This document shows, piece by piece, positions 18,060 through 27,017 of a DNA stretch of 64,000 nucleotides. The notes beneath the pieces are model-generated. The model did no database searches. It was not told the DNA's origin and worked only from the letters and a program-made list of their open reading frames with translations. Where the stretch lies: positions 2,927,501-2,991,500 of the forward strand of contig NZ_CP020474.1 of NCBI RefSeq assembly GCF_002080415.1, written 5' to 3'. The first letter of the stretch is position 1. The number at the start of each line of letters is the position of its first letter. The stretch is from Roseovarius mucosus. Lineage in GTDB: Bacteria; Pseudomonadota; Alphaproteobacteria; Rhodobacterales; Rhodobacteraceae. The translations under genes and the position numbers were made by a program.

Positions 18060-19034
18060 ATGCCATTACGTACTCTCGCGGCCCTGACGGCCGCGGCAAC
18101 CATCGCATTCGGTGCAGCAGCAGGCGCACAGGATCGTTCCGATTGGCCCAACAGCATGACCATCGGCACTGCCAGCCAGGGCGGCACCTACTTCGTCTAT
18201 GGCAACGGCTTTGCCAGCTATATCGCTGAAACGCTCGGCGTTGCGGCGACTGGCGAAGTGACCGGCGGCCCGGTGCAGAACGTGACACTGGTGGAAACCG
18301 GCGACCACCTGATGGGTCTGGTGACTATGGGCCCCGCCTATGATGCATGGAACGGCAAATCGGAACTGGCCCCCGGTCTGGAGCATAAGTCGATCCGTGC
18401 GCTTTTCCCGATGTATCAGACCCCGTTTCAGGTTATCGCGCTGAAATCCTCGGGGATCAACTCGGTCTCCGATCTGGCAGGCAAGCGCGTGTCGGTTGGT
18501 CCGGCAGGCGGCACACCCGGCACCTATTGGCCGTTGTTCATGCAAGCCCTCGACGTGGAAGCGACTGTATCCAATGCTGGCGCATCTGACGCCGCAGGCC
18601 AGTTGCAGGATGGTCTGATCGACGCCTTCGCCTTTGCCGCAGGCATGCCGATTTCGGCTTTTGCCGAACTGGCCGCGAGCCAGGATGTGGTGATGTTCGG
18701 CCTGAGTGAGGAAGAACTGCCCAAGGTTCTGGCCGCCTATCCGGCGATGGCCCCTCTTACGATCCCGGCGGGCACCTATGCCGGTCATGATTATGACCAG
18801 CCCACCGTCGCCCTGTGGAACTTTGCCATCGCGCATCAAGACATGCCCGAAAGCCTGGCCTATGAGATCACCAAGCTCGCCATGGGCAATTCTGACCGCA
18901 TGGTCCAGATTCACGCCGCAGCAAAAGAAACGCTGAGCGAGAACTGGGACAAGAACACCTTCATGCCCTTCCACCCCGGTGCTGTACGCTATTTCGAGGA
19001 GATCGGGATCACCATTCCCGACACCCTGCGCTAA
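18060..19034 (+). CDS. TAXI-family TRAP substrate-binding protein
   Basis: This is a 324-residue periplasmic binding protein of the TAXI type. A signal peptide ends at AAGAQ. The family segment IGTASQGGTYFVYGNGFA follows, with VSVGPAGGTPGTY further on. TAXI proteins feed a fused TRAP permease and commonly bind dicarboxylates such as 2-oxoglutarate or amino acids such as glutamate; the ligand here cannot be fixed. The ATG at 18060 follows GGGAGGAGTCAC, an excellent ribosome-binding site. The gene sits 204 bases downstream of the DctB/DctD pair. Confidence 0.93.
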   Translation: MPLRTLAALTAAATIAFGAAAGAQDRSDWPNSMTIGTASQGGTYFVYGNGFASYIAETLGVAATGEVTGGPVQNVTLVETGDHLMGLVTMGPAYDAWNGKSELAPGLEHKSIRALFPMYQTPFQVIALKSSGINSVSDLAGKRVSVGPAGGTPGTYWPLFMQALDVEATVSNAGASDAAGQLQDGLIDAFAFAAGMPISAFAELAASQDVVMFGLSEEELPKVLAAYPAMAPLTIPAGTYAGHDYDQPTVALWNFAIAHQDMPESLAYEITKLAMGNSDRMVQIHAAAKETLSENWDKNTFMPFHPGAVRYFEEIGITIPDTLR

Positions 19035-19055
19035 GCCGACAGTTTTAGAACGGGC

Positions 19056-19081
19056 GGCGGCCCGCAAGGGCCGCCAATTTT
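19056..19081 (+). terminator. Intercistronic hairpin, binding protein/permease
   Basis: A perfect eight-base stem GGCGGCCC/GGGCCGCC with a GCAA tetraloop (19056-19075), then AATTTT. Lying between the binding-protein and permease genes, it may partly terminate or stabilise the upstream mRNA, favouring more binding protein than permease. Confidence 0.7.
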
Positions 19082-19130
19082 CGTCCGGGCCCCCGCTATG
19101 GGTTGGACCTCTTGCCAGAGGCAATTTTTC

Positions 19131-21356
19131 ATGACCACGCAAACAGAAAAGGCGCAGCAGGACACGGCTGCTCAGAACCAAGCCAGCATTGCCAATGGGG
19201 TGGATGCGGAAATCTACACATCCAATCAACGCAAGCCCGTCGGTCTTGCTGCAAAGATCGCGGTGATTCTCTGTATCGCCTATACCCTGTTCCATGTGGG
19301 TGTGATGAACGGCCTGCATGACCGATTAACAGACTTGCTTGGCATCGGTTCGGTCGACCTGACAGAGCCTTGGCGATATCGTCTGATCCATGTCGGTGGC
19401 GGGCTTGCGCTTGGCTTCCTGCTGTTTTCGTCGACCCTGTTCTCGGAGGAACGGAGCGGCACCGCAGACCCGCGCCGCCTTCTGGCTGTGTTGCCGGGTG
19501 CCGCCCTTGTTGCGCTGGCCTTTGGTCAGGCCGCGCTGTTCTGGACCACCGGCATGGCCGTCGATCAGGCGGCCGCCGCCAATGCCTATTCCATGACTTT
19601 TGGCCTGCCCTTGGTTGTTGGCACCTTCTGGCTGATTGTGGTGGGTTGGTTCTGGCCCGACCGCCGACGCGCAACCTTTGATATCGCTGATTTGTTTCTG
19701 GCACTGGCCGCCATCACAGTGGCGATGTATCTGATCTATCACGCCCCCTTCTTGCGTCTGCGCGGCGGCACGGCGCTGGCAAAATCGGCCGACATGTACG
19801 CAGCCCTTGCGGGGACCGTGCTGATCCTTGAACTGGCGCGGCGTCTGGCAGGCCTAGCCCTTGTCATCATCGCGTCGATCTTCGTGCTCTATGCCTTTGT
19901 CGGGCCATGGCTGCCGGGTATTCTGGAGCATCGCGGTTATTCGATGACCCGTTTCTTCAGCTATGTGTATACAGATCAGGGTATCCTAGGGCCAACAACT
20001 GCGATTTCCTCGACCTATATCATCCTTTTCGTGGCCTTCGCCGCCTTTCTTCAAGCCAGCCGCGTCGGCGAGTATTTCGTGAACTTCGCCTTTGCCGTGG
20101 CTGGTGGTGCGCGCGGTGGTCCGGCCAAGGTGGCAGTCTTCTCTTCGGGTCTGATGGGGATGATCAATGGAACCTCGGCGGGCAACGTGGTGGCCACCGG
20201 CTCGCTGACGATCCCCCTGATGAAGCGGGTCGGCTACAAGCCGCAAACCGCCGCCAGCGTCGAGGCTGCCGCCTCTTCGGGTGGGCAGATTCTGCCGCCG
20301 ATCATGGGCGCAGGGGCCTTTATCATGTCCGAAATCACGGGCATCCCCTATGCAGAGATCGTGACCGCAGCCATCATCCCGGCGATGCTCTACTTCGCCT
20401 CGATCTACTTTAACGTCGATCTAGCGGCGCAAAAGTTCGGGATGAAGGGCTTGCCCCGCTCGGAGCTGCCGCGCTTTGACAAGCTGGCCCGCCAAGCCTT
20501 TTTGTTCCTGCCGATCTTCATCCTGATCGGGGCGCTGTTCATGGGCTATTCCGTGATCCGGGCAGGGACCTTGGGGATGGCCTCGGCCGCAGTGGTGAGC
20601 TGGCTAACCCCCTATCCGATGGGCCCGCGCCAGATCCTCTTTGCCTTCGAGATCGCGGCCAAGATGACGCTGCAACTCGTGGCTGTCTGTGCCGCAGCAG
20701 GGGTGATCGTGGGTGTGATCGCCTTGACGGGGATCGGCACGCGCTTTTCTTCGATGCTGCTGGGGCTGGCCGACCAGAACCAAGCAATCGCGCTATTCTT
20801 TGCCATGATCGTGTCGATCATTCTCGGGATGGGCATGCCGACCACTGCGGCCTATGCGGTGGCGGCGAGCGTGATCGGGCCGGGTCTGGTGCAACTGGGC
20901 ATCCCGCCCCTGACCGCGCATTTCTTCATCTTCTACTATGCGGTCATGTCCGCGATCACCCCGCCCGTGGCCCTTGCCGCCTATGCCGGGGCCGCGATTG
21001 CACAGTCTGACCCGATGAAGACCAGCGTGGAAAGCTTCCGCATCGGGCTTGCCGCCTTTGTGGTGCCGTTCATGTTCTTCTCGTCGCCCGCATTGCTCAT
21101 GGAGGGCAGCTGGTTCGAGATTATCCATGTCGTCATCTCGGCCTTGTTCGGGATCTACCTGCTGTCCTCGGCGGTGCAGGGTTGGTTCTTTGGTCTGCTT
21201 TCGATGCCGCTGCGCGCCGTCCTGCTGATCGCTGCGCTGTCGATGATCGCCCAAGGGTGGTTCACTGACGCCATCGGCCTGAGCGTGGCCATCGGTGTCT
21301 GGCTGGTGCAAAAACGGTTTGTTGATCCCAACAAGGTGATCCGCGGCGCCGACTGA
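19131..21356 (+). CDS. TRAP-TAXI fused permease (DctQ-DctM type)
   Basis: This is a 741-residue integral membrane protein with about 18 helices, in which the four-helix small subunit is fused ahead of the twelve-helix large subunit, as is usual for TAXI systems. The DctM part contains GLMGMINGTSAGNVVATGS, GGQILPPIMGAGAFIM and GMGMPTTAAYAVAASV. It takes the ligand from the TAXI binding protein encoded upstream and uses an ion gradient. I place the start at 19131; the in-frame ATG at 19098 would add 11 residues and lies next to the hairpin. Confidence 0.94.
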   Translation: MTTQTEKAQQDTAAQNQASIANGVDAEIYTSNQRKPVGLAAKIAVILCIAYTLFHVGVMNGLHDRLTDLLGIGSVDLTEPWRYRLIHVGGGLALGFLLFSSTLFSEERSGTADPRRLLAVLPGAALVALAFGQAALFWTTGMAVDQAAAANAYSMTFGLPLVVGTFWLIVVGWFWPDRRRATFDIADLFLALAAITVAMYLIYHAPFLRLRGGTALAKSADMYAALAGTVLILELARRLAGLALVIIASIFVLYAFVGPWLPGILEHRGYSMTRFFSYVYTDQGILGPTTAISSTYIILFVAFAAFLQASRVGEYFVNFAFAVAGGARGGPAKVAVFSSGLMGMINGTSAGNVVATGSLTIPLMKRVGYKPQTAASVEAAASSGGQILPPIMGAGAFIMSEITGIPYAEIVTAAIIPAMLYFASIYFNVDLAAQKFGMKGLPRSELPRFDKLARQAFLFLPIFILIGALFMGYSVIRAGTLGMASAAVVSWLTPYPMGPRQILFAFEIAAKMTLQLVAVCAAAGVIVGVIALTGIGTRFSSMLLGLADQNQAIALFFAMIVSIILGMGMPTTAAYAVAASVIGPGLVQLGIPPLTAHFFIFYYAVMSAITPPVALAAYAGAAIAQSDPMKTSVESFRIGLAAFVVPFMFFSSPALLMEGSWFEIIHVVISALFGIYLLSSAVQGWFFGLLSMPLRAVLLIAALSMIAQGWFTDAIGLSVAIGVWLVQKRFVDPNKVIRGAD

Positions 21357-21378
21357 TCACCGCCACATGAATGCATGG

Positions 21379-21407
21379 AAAGGCCGGTCCATCTGGACCG
21401 GCCTTTT
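21379..21407 (+). terminator. Terminator after TAXI-TRAP operon
   Basis: The inverted repeat AAGGCCGGTCC / GGACCGGCCTT with an ATCT loop is followed by TTTT. It is a classic rho-independent terminator 24 bases after the permease stop. Confidence 0.9.
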
Positions 21408-21501
21408 CTGTCGCGCTCCCAAGCTGTTGTGCATTCCCGTCGACACGGTGCCGTAAAACGCTATGTATCGTCAAAATCTCTTCACCGAAATGGCGGGCTA
21501 A

Positions 21502-22530
21502 ATGCACGATTTCTATTCCGACACACAATCCCGGCCAACGCGTGCCATGCGGGAAGCCGCTCTTGATATCCCGCTGGGCGACGAACGGCACGATGCAGAT
21601 CCATCAACGTTGGAGCTATGCGCGCGGGTCGCTGACATGCTTGGTATGGAAGCGGCAGTTTTTCTGCCTTCGGGTACGATGTGCAACGAGATCGCGATCG
21701 CGGTGCATACCAGCCCCGGTGACGAGGTGATTTGCACCCGTGAAAGCCATATCATCTTTGCTGAAAGTGGGGGGCCAGCCGCGCTTTCGGGCGTCATGAT
21801 GCATCCGGTCGATGGCAAGCGCGGAATGTTGACGCGAGAACAGCTGAGCGACGCCATCCGCCCACGCTCCGCCCATGCCCCACGCAGCCGCCTTTTGGTT
21901 GCCGAGCAGACCGCAAACCTTGCGGGCGGTGCGATTTGGCCGCTGGACCAGTTGAATACCGTGGCCTCGGCCGCGAAAGCGGCGGGGCTTGCGACACATC
22001 TCGATGGGGCACGGCTTTTGAATGCTCAGGTCGCAACCGGCATTCCCGCACGCGATTTTGCGCGCGGATTTGACAGCGCGTGGATCGCCTTCACCAAAGG
22101 GCTCGGTTGTCCGGTCGGGGCAGTGCTCGCAGGCTCAAGGGGCTTTGTGGAAGAGGCGTGGCTCCTGAAACGGCGTTGGGGCGGTGCCATGCGCCAGACT
22201 GGTGTCTTGACCGCCATGTGTCTTTATGCGCTTGATCACCATGTCGAACGCTTGGCAGAGGATCATTTGCTCGCGCAATCCATTGCCGCGCGCCTTGCGG
22301 ATCTTCCGATAATTGCCAGCGTGATGCCGGTCGAGACGAACATCGTGATCGCTGATCTTGACCCACAGGCGCCGGATGCCCGTGAAACATCGCGGCTATT
22401 GCGGGAAAAGAACGTGACAGTGACCGTTGTCGGGAATAGACGCATACGTATGGTCACGCATCTCGATGTTGGGCCCATGGACGCGGACGCTCTGATATCG
22501 GCATTGGGCGCGATTTCGCGGGGCAGTTGA
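21502..22530 (+). CDS. ltaE: Low-specificity threonine aldolase
   Basis: This is a 342-residue PLP enzyme of the beta-eliminating lyase fold that cleaves L-threonine or allo-threonine to glycine and acetaldehyde. Visible features are the N-terminal DFYSDTQSRPT, the HIIFAESGGPA segment, LDGARLLNA (Asp/Arg contacting PLP) and the Schiff-base lysine Lys199 in FTKGLGCPVG. Length fits the family. It stands alone after a terminator, and an IS3-type scar follows. Whether it prefers L- or D-configured substrates cannot be read; the Lys context fits the L-type. Confidence 0.9.
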   Translation: MHDFYSDTQSRPTRAMREAALDIPLGDERHDADPSTLELCARVADMLGMEAAVFLPSGTMCNEIAIAVHTSPGDEVICTRESHIIFAESGGPAALSGVMMHPVDGKRGMLTREQLSDAIRPRSAHAPRSRLLVAEQTANLAGGAIWPLDQLNTVASAAKAAGLATHLDGARLLNAQVATGIPARDFARGFDSAWIAFTKGLGCPVGAVLAGSRGFVEEAWLLKRRWGGAMRQTGVLTAMCLYALDHHVERLAEDHLLAQSIAARLADLPIIASVMPVETNIVIADLDPQAPDARETSRLLREKNVTVTVVGNRRIRMVTHLDVGPMDADALISALGAISRGS

Positions 22531-23159
22531 GTAAACTGACAGTTTCCGTGCCATGAGGGCGTCAACAGGTATCGTCGAGTGGCCGCGTTCGAAGAATGCC
22601 GCGCATGCATCGTGTCCGACCCAGCCCGTGCACCTCGCGCGGGCTTTGTCGTTTCTGATGACGCCAAAGCCATAACACCCGCAAGCCCGCTAAGACGTCT
22701 GAGCTACTCCCCATCGGTTGGACAGTATCTGGCGTAAATTAAGCTACTCTTTGCACCTGCTGATCGGGTTGGGTTTTGTCTTTTCTCAGCCAATAGAGCA
22801 CGGCGGGTGGTCTTCCGCCAAGGGCCGAGTGTGGGCGTTGGTGGTTGTAGAAGGTCATCCATTTGCGGATGCCCGCCTTCGCTTCTGATCCGGTCTCCCA
22901 GGCGTGAAGGTAAACGCACTCGTATTTCAGGGTTCACCATAGCCTAACGCCAGACCACGTTGCACAACCCGTTCACAGGGGCAAAACTCAAGGTCGGAGT
23001 CTCGCTGACGCTGGATAAAAGTTGGGGGCATCGTCACAGGGGAAAGCCACGGGCGGAAGTATTTGATCCAGCCTAAGCTCGACGCAAGCACAGGATCACT
23101 CAGGAAGAAAACAACCCCAAACGCCCCGGCCCTCTAGAAATGACCTGTGCCGCTCTCGC
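22531..23159. other. Intergenic region with IS scar
   Basis: Apart from the transposase fragment (22739-22930) nothing coding is evident. A G/C-rich inverted repeat around 22628-22650 (AGCCCG / CGGGCT, then TTTG) may terminate the threonine aldolase transcript. The stretch 22940-23159 shows no recognisable element. Confidence 0.5.
22739..22930 (-). pseudogene. IS3-family transposase C-terminal fragment
   Basis: The minus strand reads LKYECVYLHAWE, then WMTFYNHQRPHSALGG and finally WLRKDKTQPDQQVQRVA before a TAA. This is the typical end of the IS3-family OrfB integrase, including the last part of the DDE domain. The 5' part, about 80 percent of the gene, is gone: the match stops abruptly at about 22930. 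GTTGGACAG-containing sequence at about 22719 may be the old terminal repeat. This is a scar, not an active element. Confidence 0.85.
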
Positions 23160-24644
23160 TCAGGTGCCGCCTAGATCTATCTCTAATGCGTCAGGTTCCA
23201 GGATCGGAGCCGTCACATGGACAAGCACTCCGCCATCAGTCTCTACAACTCGTAAAATGCCGCCGATCCCCTGCACACGTTTTTGCATTCCGATCATACC
23301 CACGCTGTAATGCGGGAATTTTCGTATTTCGGGCGCTTCATTCGCTACCTGACAGGCGCTTGGCGTGACGAGGTTGAAAACTTTGATATCGAACTGACGA
23401 CTGCTGATAGACAGTGTCACCTTGCTGGCCGAACTGGTCCCATGTTTCCAGGCGTTGTTCAACGCCTCGTAGACAACGCGGTAAGCGACCACCAGTTGTG
23501 GCAACGGAAGATGACAATCGGTTGGAGATATTTCCAACTCGATCGTCATGTCCCAATCCTGTTTGACAGCTTCGACAGCCTTGCACACGGCTTCGCACAA
23601 CGATGCATCCTCAAGTTCGGGCAAAATCAGACCGATGGAGATATTGCGCAATTCTTGCAGCGCTTTCTGAAAGAGGTGCTGGGCTTTTTCTTGAAGAGGG
23701 TTGTCCAGCCTCTCTATATCCGCCTGCCCACGATAAAGAGCGGCAATGGACAGAAGCTGAATTGGCCCATCATGCAATTCTGCGCCGATATGGTTGAGGA
23801 GATGCTCATTGGCCTCAGAGGACCGGCGGCGAATATCTTCGGATTGCTTTAGCAATTCGCGGTTTCTCTGTGCGAGATTTTCAGTGGCACGCATACTGGC
23901 CAGCAGCTGATTTTCTTGGCGCTGGATATGCTTTTGAGCATAGAAAACCAAAGCGGCCAGAAGCAGCATGCCTAAAAACAACACGCCAAACCGCATCTGA
24001 TCGATTTTCTTGAGTGTCGCCTGAATACGCGACGCCAATAAGTCAGAGCTACAATAGGCCTCGAGAACGGCGATCAGCTTGCCATCCAGAGACAGCAGCG
24101 GCATGTATACCTCATAAACAAGGTCGCCACTGACGTTATTCGTGATGTTTTCGTGAAGTTCGGTATCATTGGAGACAATAACGGTTTCGCCTTCCAGAAC
24201 GCGCTGAACCGTGGGATCGAGCGTGTCGGCTGCGACATATTCTTGGTCCGAGTCGAACAGGAGCCGACCGTCTACACCCCAAAGCTTGATCTTGTTGATA
24301 TAGCGCGGATTGAGATGCCGGGTGACGACATTCCGAAGCATCGTCTCCACCTCGTTCTCAAGATCACCGACAAGGGGCTGTTGGCCAAGCACCGGCAAGA
24401 CAAGGCTTCTTGCCATTGCCTGTTCGACTTCGAGAGAGCTTTCAATGAGGCTTGTGGCTGCGATCTGTTTTATAGCCTTGTTCGAGATCGCCGAGATAAA
24501 GAGCACTGTAACCGCTACAAGGATCATGAACTGGGTCAGCAGGGAAAGACCGCTCCAAATATGGCGAAGGAATTGCCAAATTTTTGCAGGAAAGCCCTGG
24601 CTAGAAAGAATGTCTGTTGTGTTTACCATGGTCCGGAAACTCAT
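23160..24644 (-). CDS. NarX/DegS-type sensor histidine kinase
   Basis: This is a 494-residue membrane kinase: TM1 about 34-60, an extracytoplasmic sensor of ~165 residues, TM2 about 220-240, a coiled coil, then a HisKA_3 dimerisation domain with His291 in GAELHDGPIQ and a HATPase domain (NNAWKHG; VGMIGMQKRVQGIGG). This architecture pairs with LuxR/NarL-type regulators. No regulator is adjacent; the likely partner is divergent at the other end of the secretion locus (36220). The start at 24644 follows AAGGAGAAACGAGTA and is preferred over an ATG 54 bases upstream. The signal sensed is unknown. Confidence 0.88.
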   Translation of the reverse strand: MSFRTMVNTTDILSSQGFPAKIWQFLRHIWSGLSLLTQFMILVAVTVLFISAISNKAIKQIAATSLIESSLEVEQAMARSLVLPVLGQQPLVGDLENEVETMLRNVVTRHLNPRYINKIKLWGVDGRLLFDSDQEYVAADTLDPTVQRVLEGETVIVSNDTELHENITNNVSGDLVYEVYMPLLSLDGKLIAVLEAYCSSDLLASRIQATLKKIDQMRFGVLFLGMLLLAALVFYAQKHIQRQENQLLASMRATENLAQRNRELLKQSEDIRRRSSEANEHLLNHIGAELHDGPIQLLSIAALYRGQADIERLDNPLQEKAQHLFQKALQELRNISIGLILPELEDASLCEAVCKAVEAVKQDWDMTIELEISPTDCHLPLPQLVVAYRVVYEALNNAWKHGTSSASKVTLSISSRQFDIKVFNLVTPSACQVANEAPEIRKFPHYSVGMIGMQKRVQGIGGILRVVETDGGVLVHVTAPILEPDALEIDLGGT

Positions 24645-24741
24645 TACTCGTTTCTCCTTATCCCGAAGCCTATGGTAATCAACGAATTCCGTCACCAAGT
24701 TTCGTGCCGTGTCGTGAGGAGCAAAGAGCCTCCTCTTGGTG

Positions 24742-26061
24742 TCATTCTTCGGTCATTGCGCGGCGGAAACTGTCACGGATCGGTTGAAGGAAGAAGTCGG
24801 CCGGTGTTCGTGAGGCGGTTTTGACATAGACCTCGACGGGCATCCCCGGCACGAGCGCCGTTCCTTCGGGCAAGGCGTCATTCTTGACGGGCAGGGCCTG
24901 AGCGAGAAAGTATTCCGCCCGGCTGTTTGGGTCTAACTGGCTGGCGGCGCCCACATGCGTGACAATGCCGAGAATCTCTGGCGTGGTCCGCTGATTAAAA
25001 GACAAGAATTTCAATCGTGCTTCTTGGCCGATGGTGATCTGGTCAATATCGGTTGGGCTGATCTGGAACTCGATCACCAAGTCGGCACCTTCCGGGACCA
25101 GTTTTACCACGGTTTCCCCGGGCGCAATGATCTGACCCACGGTGTTGACGGGCACCTCGTTCACGATTCCGGCCTCTGGCGCGCGGATCACACTACGAAA
25201 CAAGCGCGTTTCCAGCGCGGTTATTTCCTGCCGCAGCTCCATGAGGCGTGGCTCGATCTCGCGCAGGCTGCGATGTGCTTCGAGCGCGGCCGTGCTTTGG
25301 ATGCGGTCGATTTCCAGCGTGATCTCTTCAACTTGCGCGCTATTCTGCGCAATCAAAGAGGCGATCTCACTCTGTTCGCCCGCTAACCGGAGGGTTTCAC
25401 TTTCGATCTGCATTAACTGGCTTGGCGCAAAAGAGCCGCGCTCGACCAGAGTGCGGGTACGCTCCAGCTCGACTTGTGCGAGAGAAAGCTGGCTACCAAT
25501 TGAGGCTTGGCGCGACACCAGACCAGCCGTCTCGTGCTGCAGTCGTTCACGGCGAAGTCCGAGCGCCGCCCGCGTGGTCGCGCGTTCTTGTTGCGATTGC
25601 CGCAACAGCAGTGCCTCGCTGGCGAACAGCTCTTGGGTCATGGCGTCTTGCGGTTCTGAACCGCTATCAATCATGATAAGACCATCGCGTTCAGCGGCAA
25701 ATCGTGCGGCCTGCGCTGACATATCCGCAAGCTGAGCACGTCGTACGGCGATGGCAGTTTCCAATTCAACCGTATCAAGGCGCATCATGATGTCGCCCGC
25801 AGCAACGCGGTCCCCCGGCTTTACCAGGATTTCCGCAAGCATCCCACCTTCCAAGTGCTGTGCCAGCCGAAGCTCCCGATCCACCTTGATTGCGCCGCGT
25901 CCGATCACGGCCGAATTGAGTTGGGCGTAGACGGCCCAACCGCCAAAACCTCCGATAAGCGCGAGACCAAGAACGCCGGCCATCAGAAGTTGACGCACGA
26001 CCCCGAATTCGTCTTGGGGGCTGCGACCTGTATCGTGTTCAAATGTCGATGCGAATGTCAT
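24742..26061 (-). CDS. Type I secretion membrane fusion protein (HlyD)
   Basis: This 439-residue periplasmic adaptor is of the HlyD/PrtE type: one N-terminal membrane helix (about 25-45), a split lipoyl/barrel-sandwich motif (GGMLAEILVKPGDRVAAGD and VIRAPEAGIVNEVPVNTVG), a long alpha-helical coiled-coil hairpin (about 85-260) and a C-terminal beta-barrel. It links the inner-membrane ABC protein to a TolC-like outer-membrane channel, which is not encoded here. The ATG at 26061 has GGAG nine bases upstream and is favoured over that at 26076. It is the last gene of the run RTX - ABC - unknown - HlyD. Confidence 0.92.
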   Translation of the reverse strand: MTFASTFEHDTGRSPQDEFGVVRQLLMAGVLGLALIGGFGGWAVYAQLNSAVIGRGAIKVDRELRLAQHLEGGMLAEILVKPGDRVAAGDIMMRLDTVELETAIAVRRAQLADMSAQAARFAAERDGLIMIDSGSEPQDAMTQELFASEALLLRQSQQERATTRAALGLRRERLQHETAGLVSRQASIGSQLSLAQVELERTRTLVERGSFAPSQLMQIESETLRLAGEQSEIASLIAQNSAQVEEITLEIDRIQSTAALEAHRSLREIEPRLMELRQEITALETRLFRSVIRAPEAGIVNEVPVNTVGQIIAPGETVVKLVPEGADLVIEFQISPTDIDQITIGQEARLKFLSFNQRTTPEILGIVTHVGAASQLDPNSRAEYFLAQALPVKNDALPEGTALVPGMPVEVYVKTASRTPADFFLQPIRDSFRRAMTEE

Positions 26062-26084
26062 GAGCGCAGGCTCCATTGCTGAAA

Positions 26085-27017
26085 TTAGAGGAACAGGTCC
26101 GGGCCGCTGTCGGCCTGAGCGCTGGTGGTGGATTGGTTTGGATCAAAGTCATCCGAGCGGTAGCTCGCGTCCAGCGTGGCATCCTGTGCCAGTCCAGTGC
26201 GAACCAGAAAGGCCTCACGCGACGCGTCGTCGTTCAGGACGTTTATGAGCCGATTAAGAGGCGCGCCAATGTCTTGCGGAAGCTGCCCTAGATTGCTGCG
26301 AAACTCATCCAAGGTCAGGTCGCGCATAAGATCCCCGATGGCCAAGTCCGTGACACGGTCTACGGTGATATCGGGCCGGTCTTGCAGGGCAATGCCCAAA
26401 TCCTGAAATAGCGTTGCAAGATCATAAGACTGCGCTGTGGCGGGTGGAGTTGGATCGTTCGTTGTGTTTGGCGGTGGCGCTGAGGTGTCCTGGTCTGTAC
26501 CTCTCGGTGCCAGTGGTCCGGTATCAGTTGGCAAACCGGGCCCCGAAAAAGCATCACGTCCGCCGAATGGCGCCTGAGCATTTGGCACAAGGCCAGACAT
26601 GTCGACAGTGAACGGATCAGCTTCAATGCTTCCGCCGCCTTGACGATCCAGCGATGCGCCACGACCAGTTTGCCCAGAGGCCCCGAATGTGGCCAGCGTG
26701 GGCAGATCGCCAGTCGCATCCGACAAAGTATCTGCCGGGTCATTGCCATCGGCGCGCGTCGCGGTCGCAGTTTGTGCGGCTATGTCCGGCGCGCTCTCGG
26801 AACCGGGCGGCACACCTGTATCCTCCAAAGCGGTGGCATCTTCGGCAGGCGAGGCTGAGAAAAGGGTCTTGAGATAAACGGCAAAGCCAATGAAAAGAAT
26901 TGCAAGGCCGCGCACGCCAAACCCTTCAGTCTGATCTTTATCCTCAAAGCTGGCCCGTGATGGCGCAGCCTCGGCATTCGAGGATGCATGGTGTGTTGTT
27001 CTGATGGCATGTGTCAT
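26085..27017 (-). CDS. Unknown membrane-anchored protein in T1SS operon
   Basis: I do not recognise this 310-residue protein. It has a short basic/polar N-terminus, one hydrophobic segment (about 34-52, FGVRGLAILFIGFAVYLKTL), and a long low-complexity region (about 60-195) rich in Asp, Pro, Thr, Gly and Ala. A more ordered C-terminal ~110 residues follow (YDLATLFQDLGIALQDRPD, LTLDEFRSNLGQLPQDIG). The start overlaps the stop of the ABC gene (ATGA) and the HlyD gene begins 23 bases after its stop, so it is co-translated with the secretion machinery. A structural or regulatory accessory of the exporter is the obvious inference. Confidence 0.75.
   Translation of the reverse strand: MTHAIRTTHHASSNAEAAPSRASFEDKDQTEGFGVRGLAILFIGFAVYLKTLFSASPAEDATALEDTGVPPGSESAPDIAAQTATATRADGNDPADTLSDATGDLPTLATFGASGQTGRGASLDRQGGGSIEADPFTVDMSGLVPNAQAPFGGRDAFSGPGLPTDTGPLAPRGTDQDTSAPPPNTTNDPTPPATAQSYDLATLFQDLGIALQDRPDITVDRVTDLAIGDLMRDLTLDEFRSNLGQLPQDIGAPLNRLINVLNDDASREAFLVRTGLAQDATLDASYRSDDFDPNQSTTSAQADSGPDLFL

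Noticed and set aside
18066..19319. A 417-residue minus-strand frame over the TAXI binding protein
   Set aside because: The plus strand encodes an unmistakable TAXI protein with signal peptide and ribosome-binding site; the antisense frame has no motifs.
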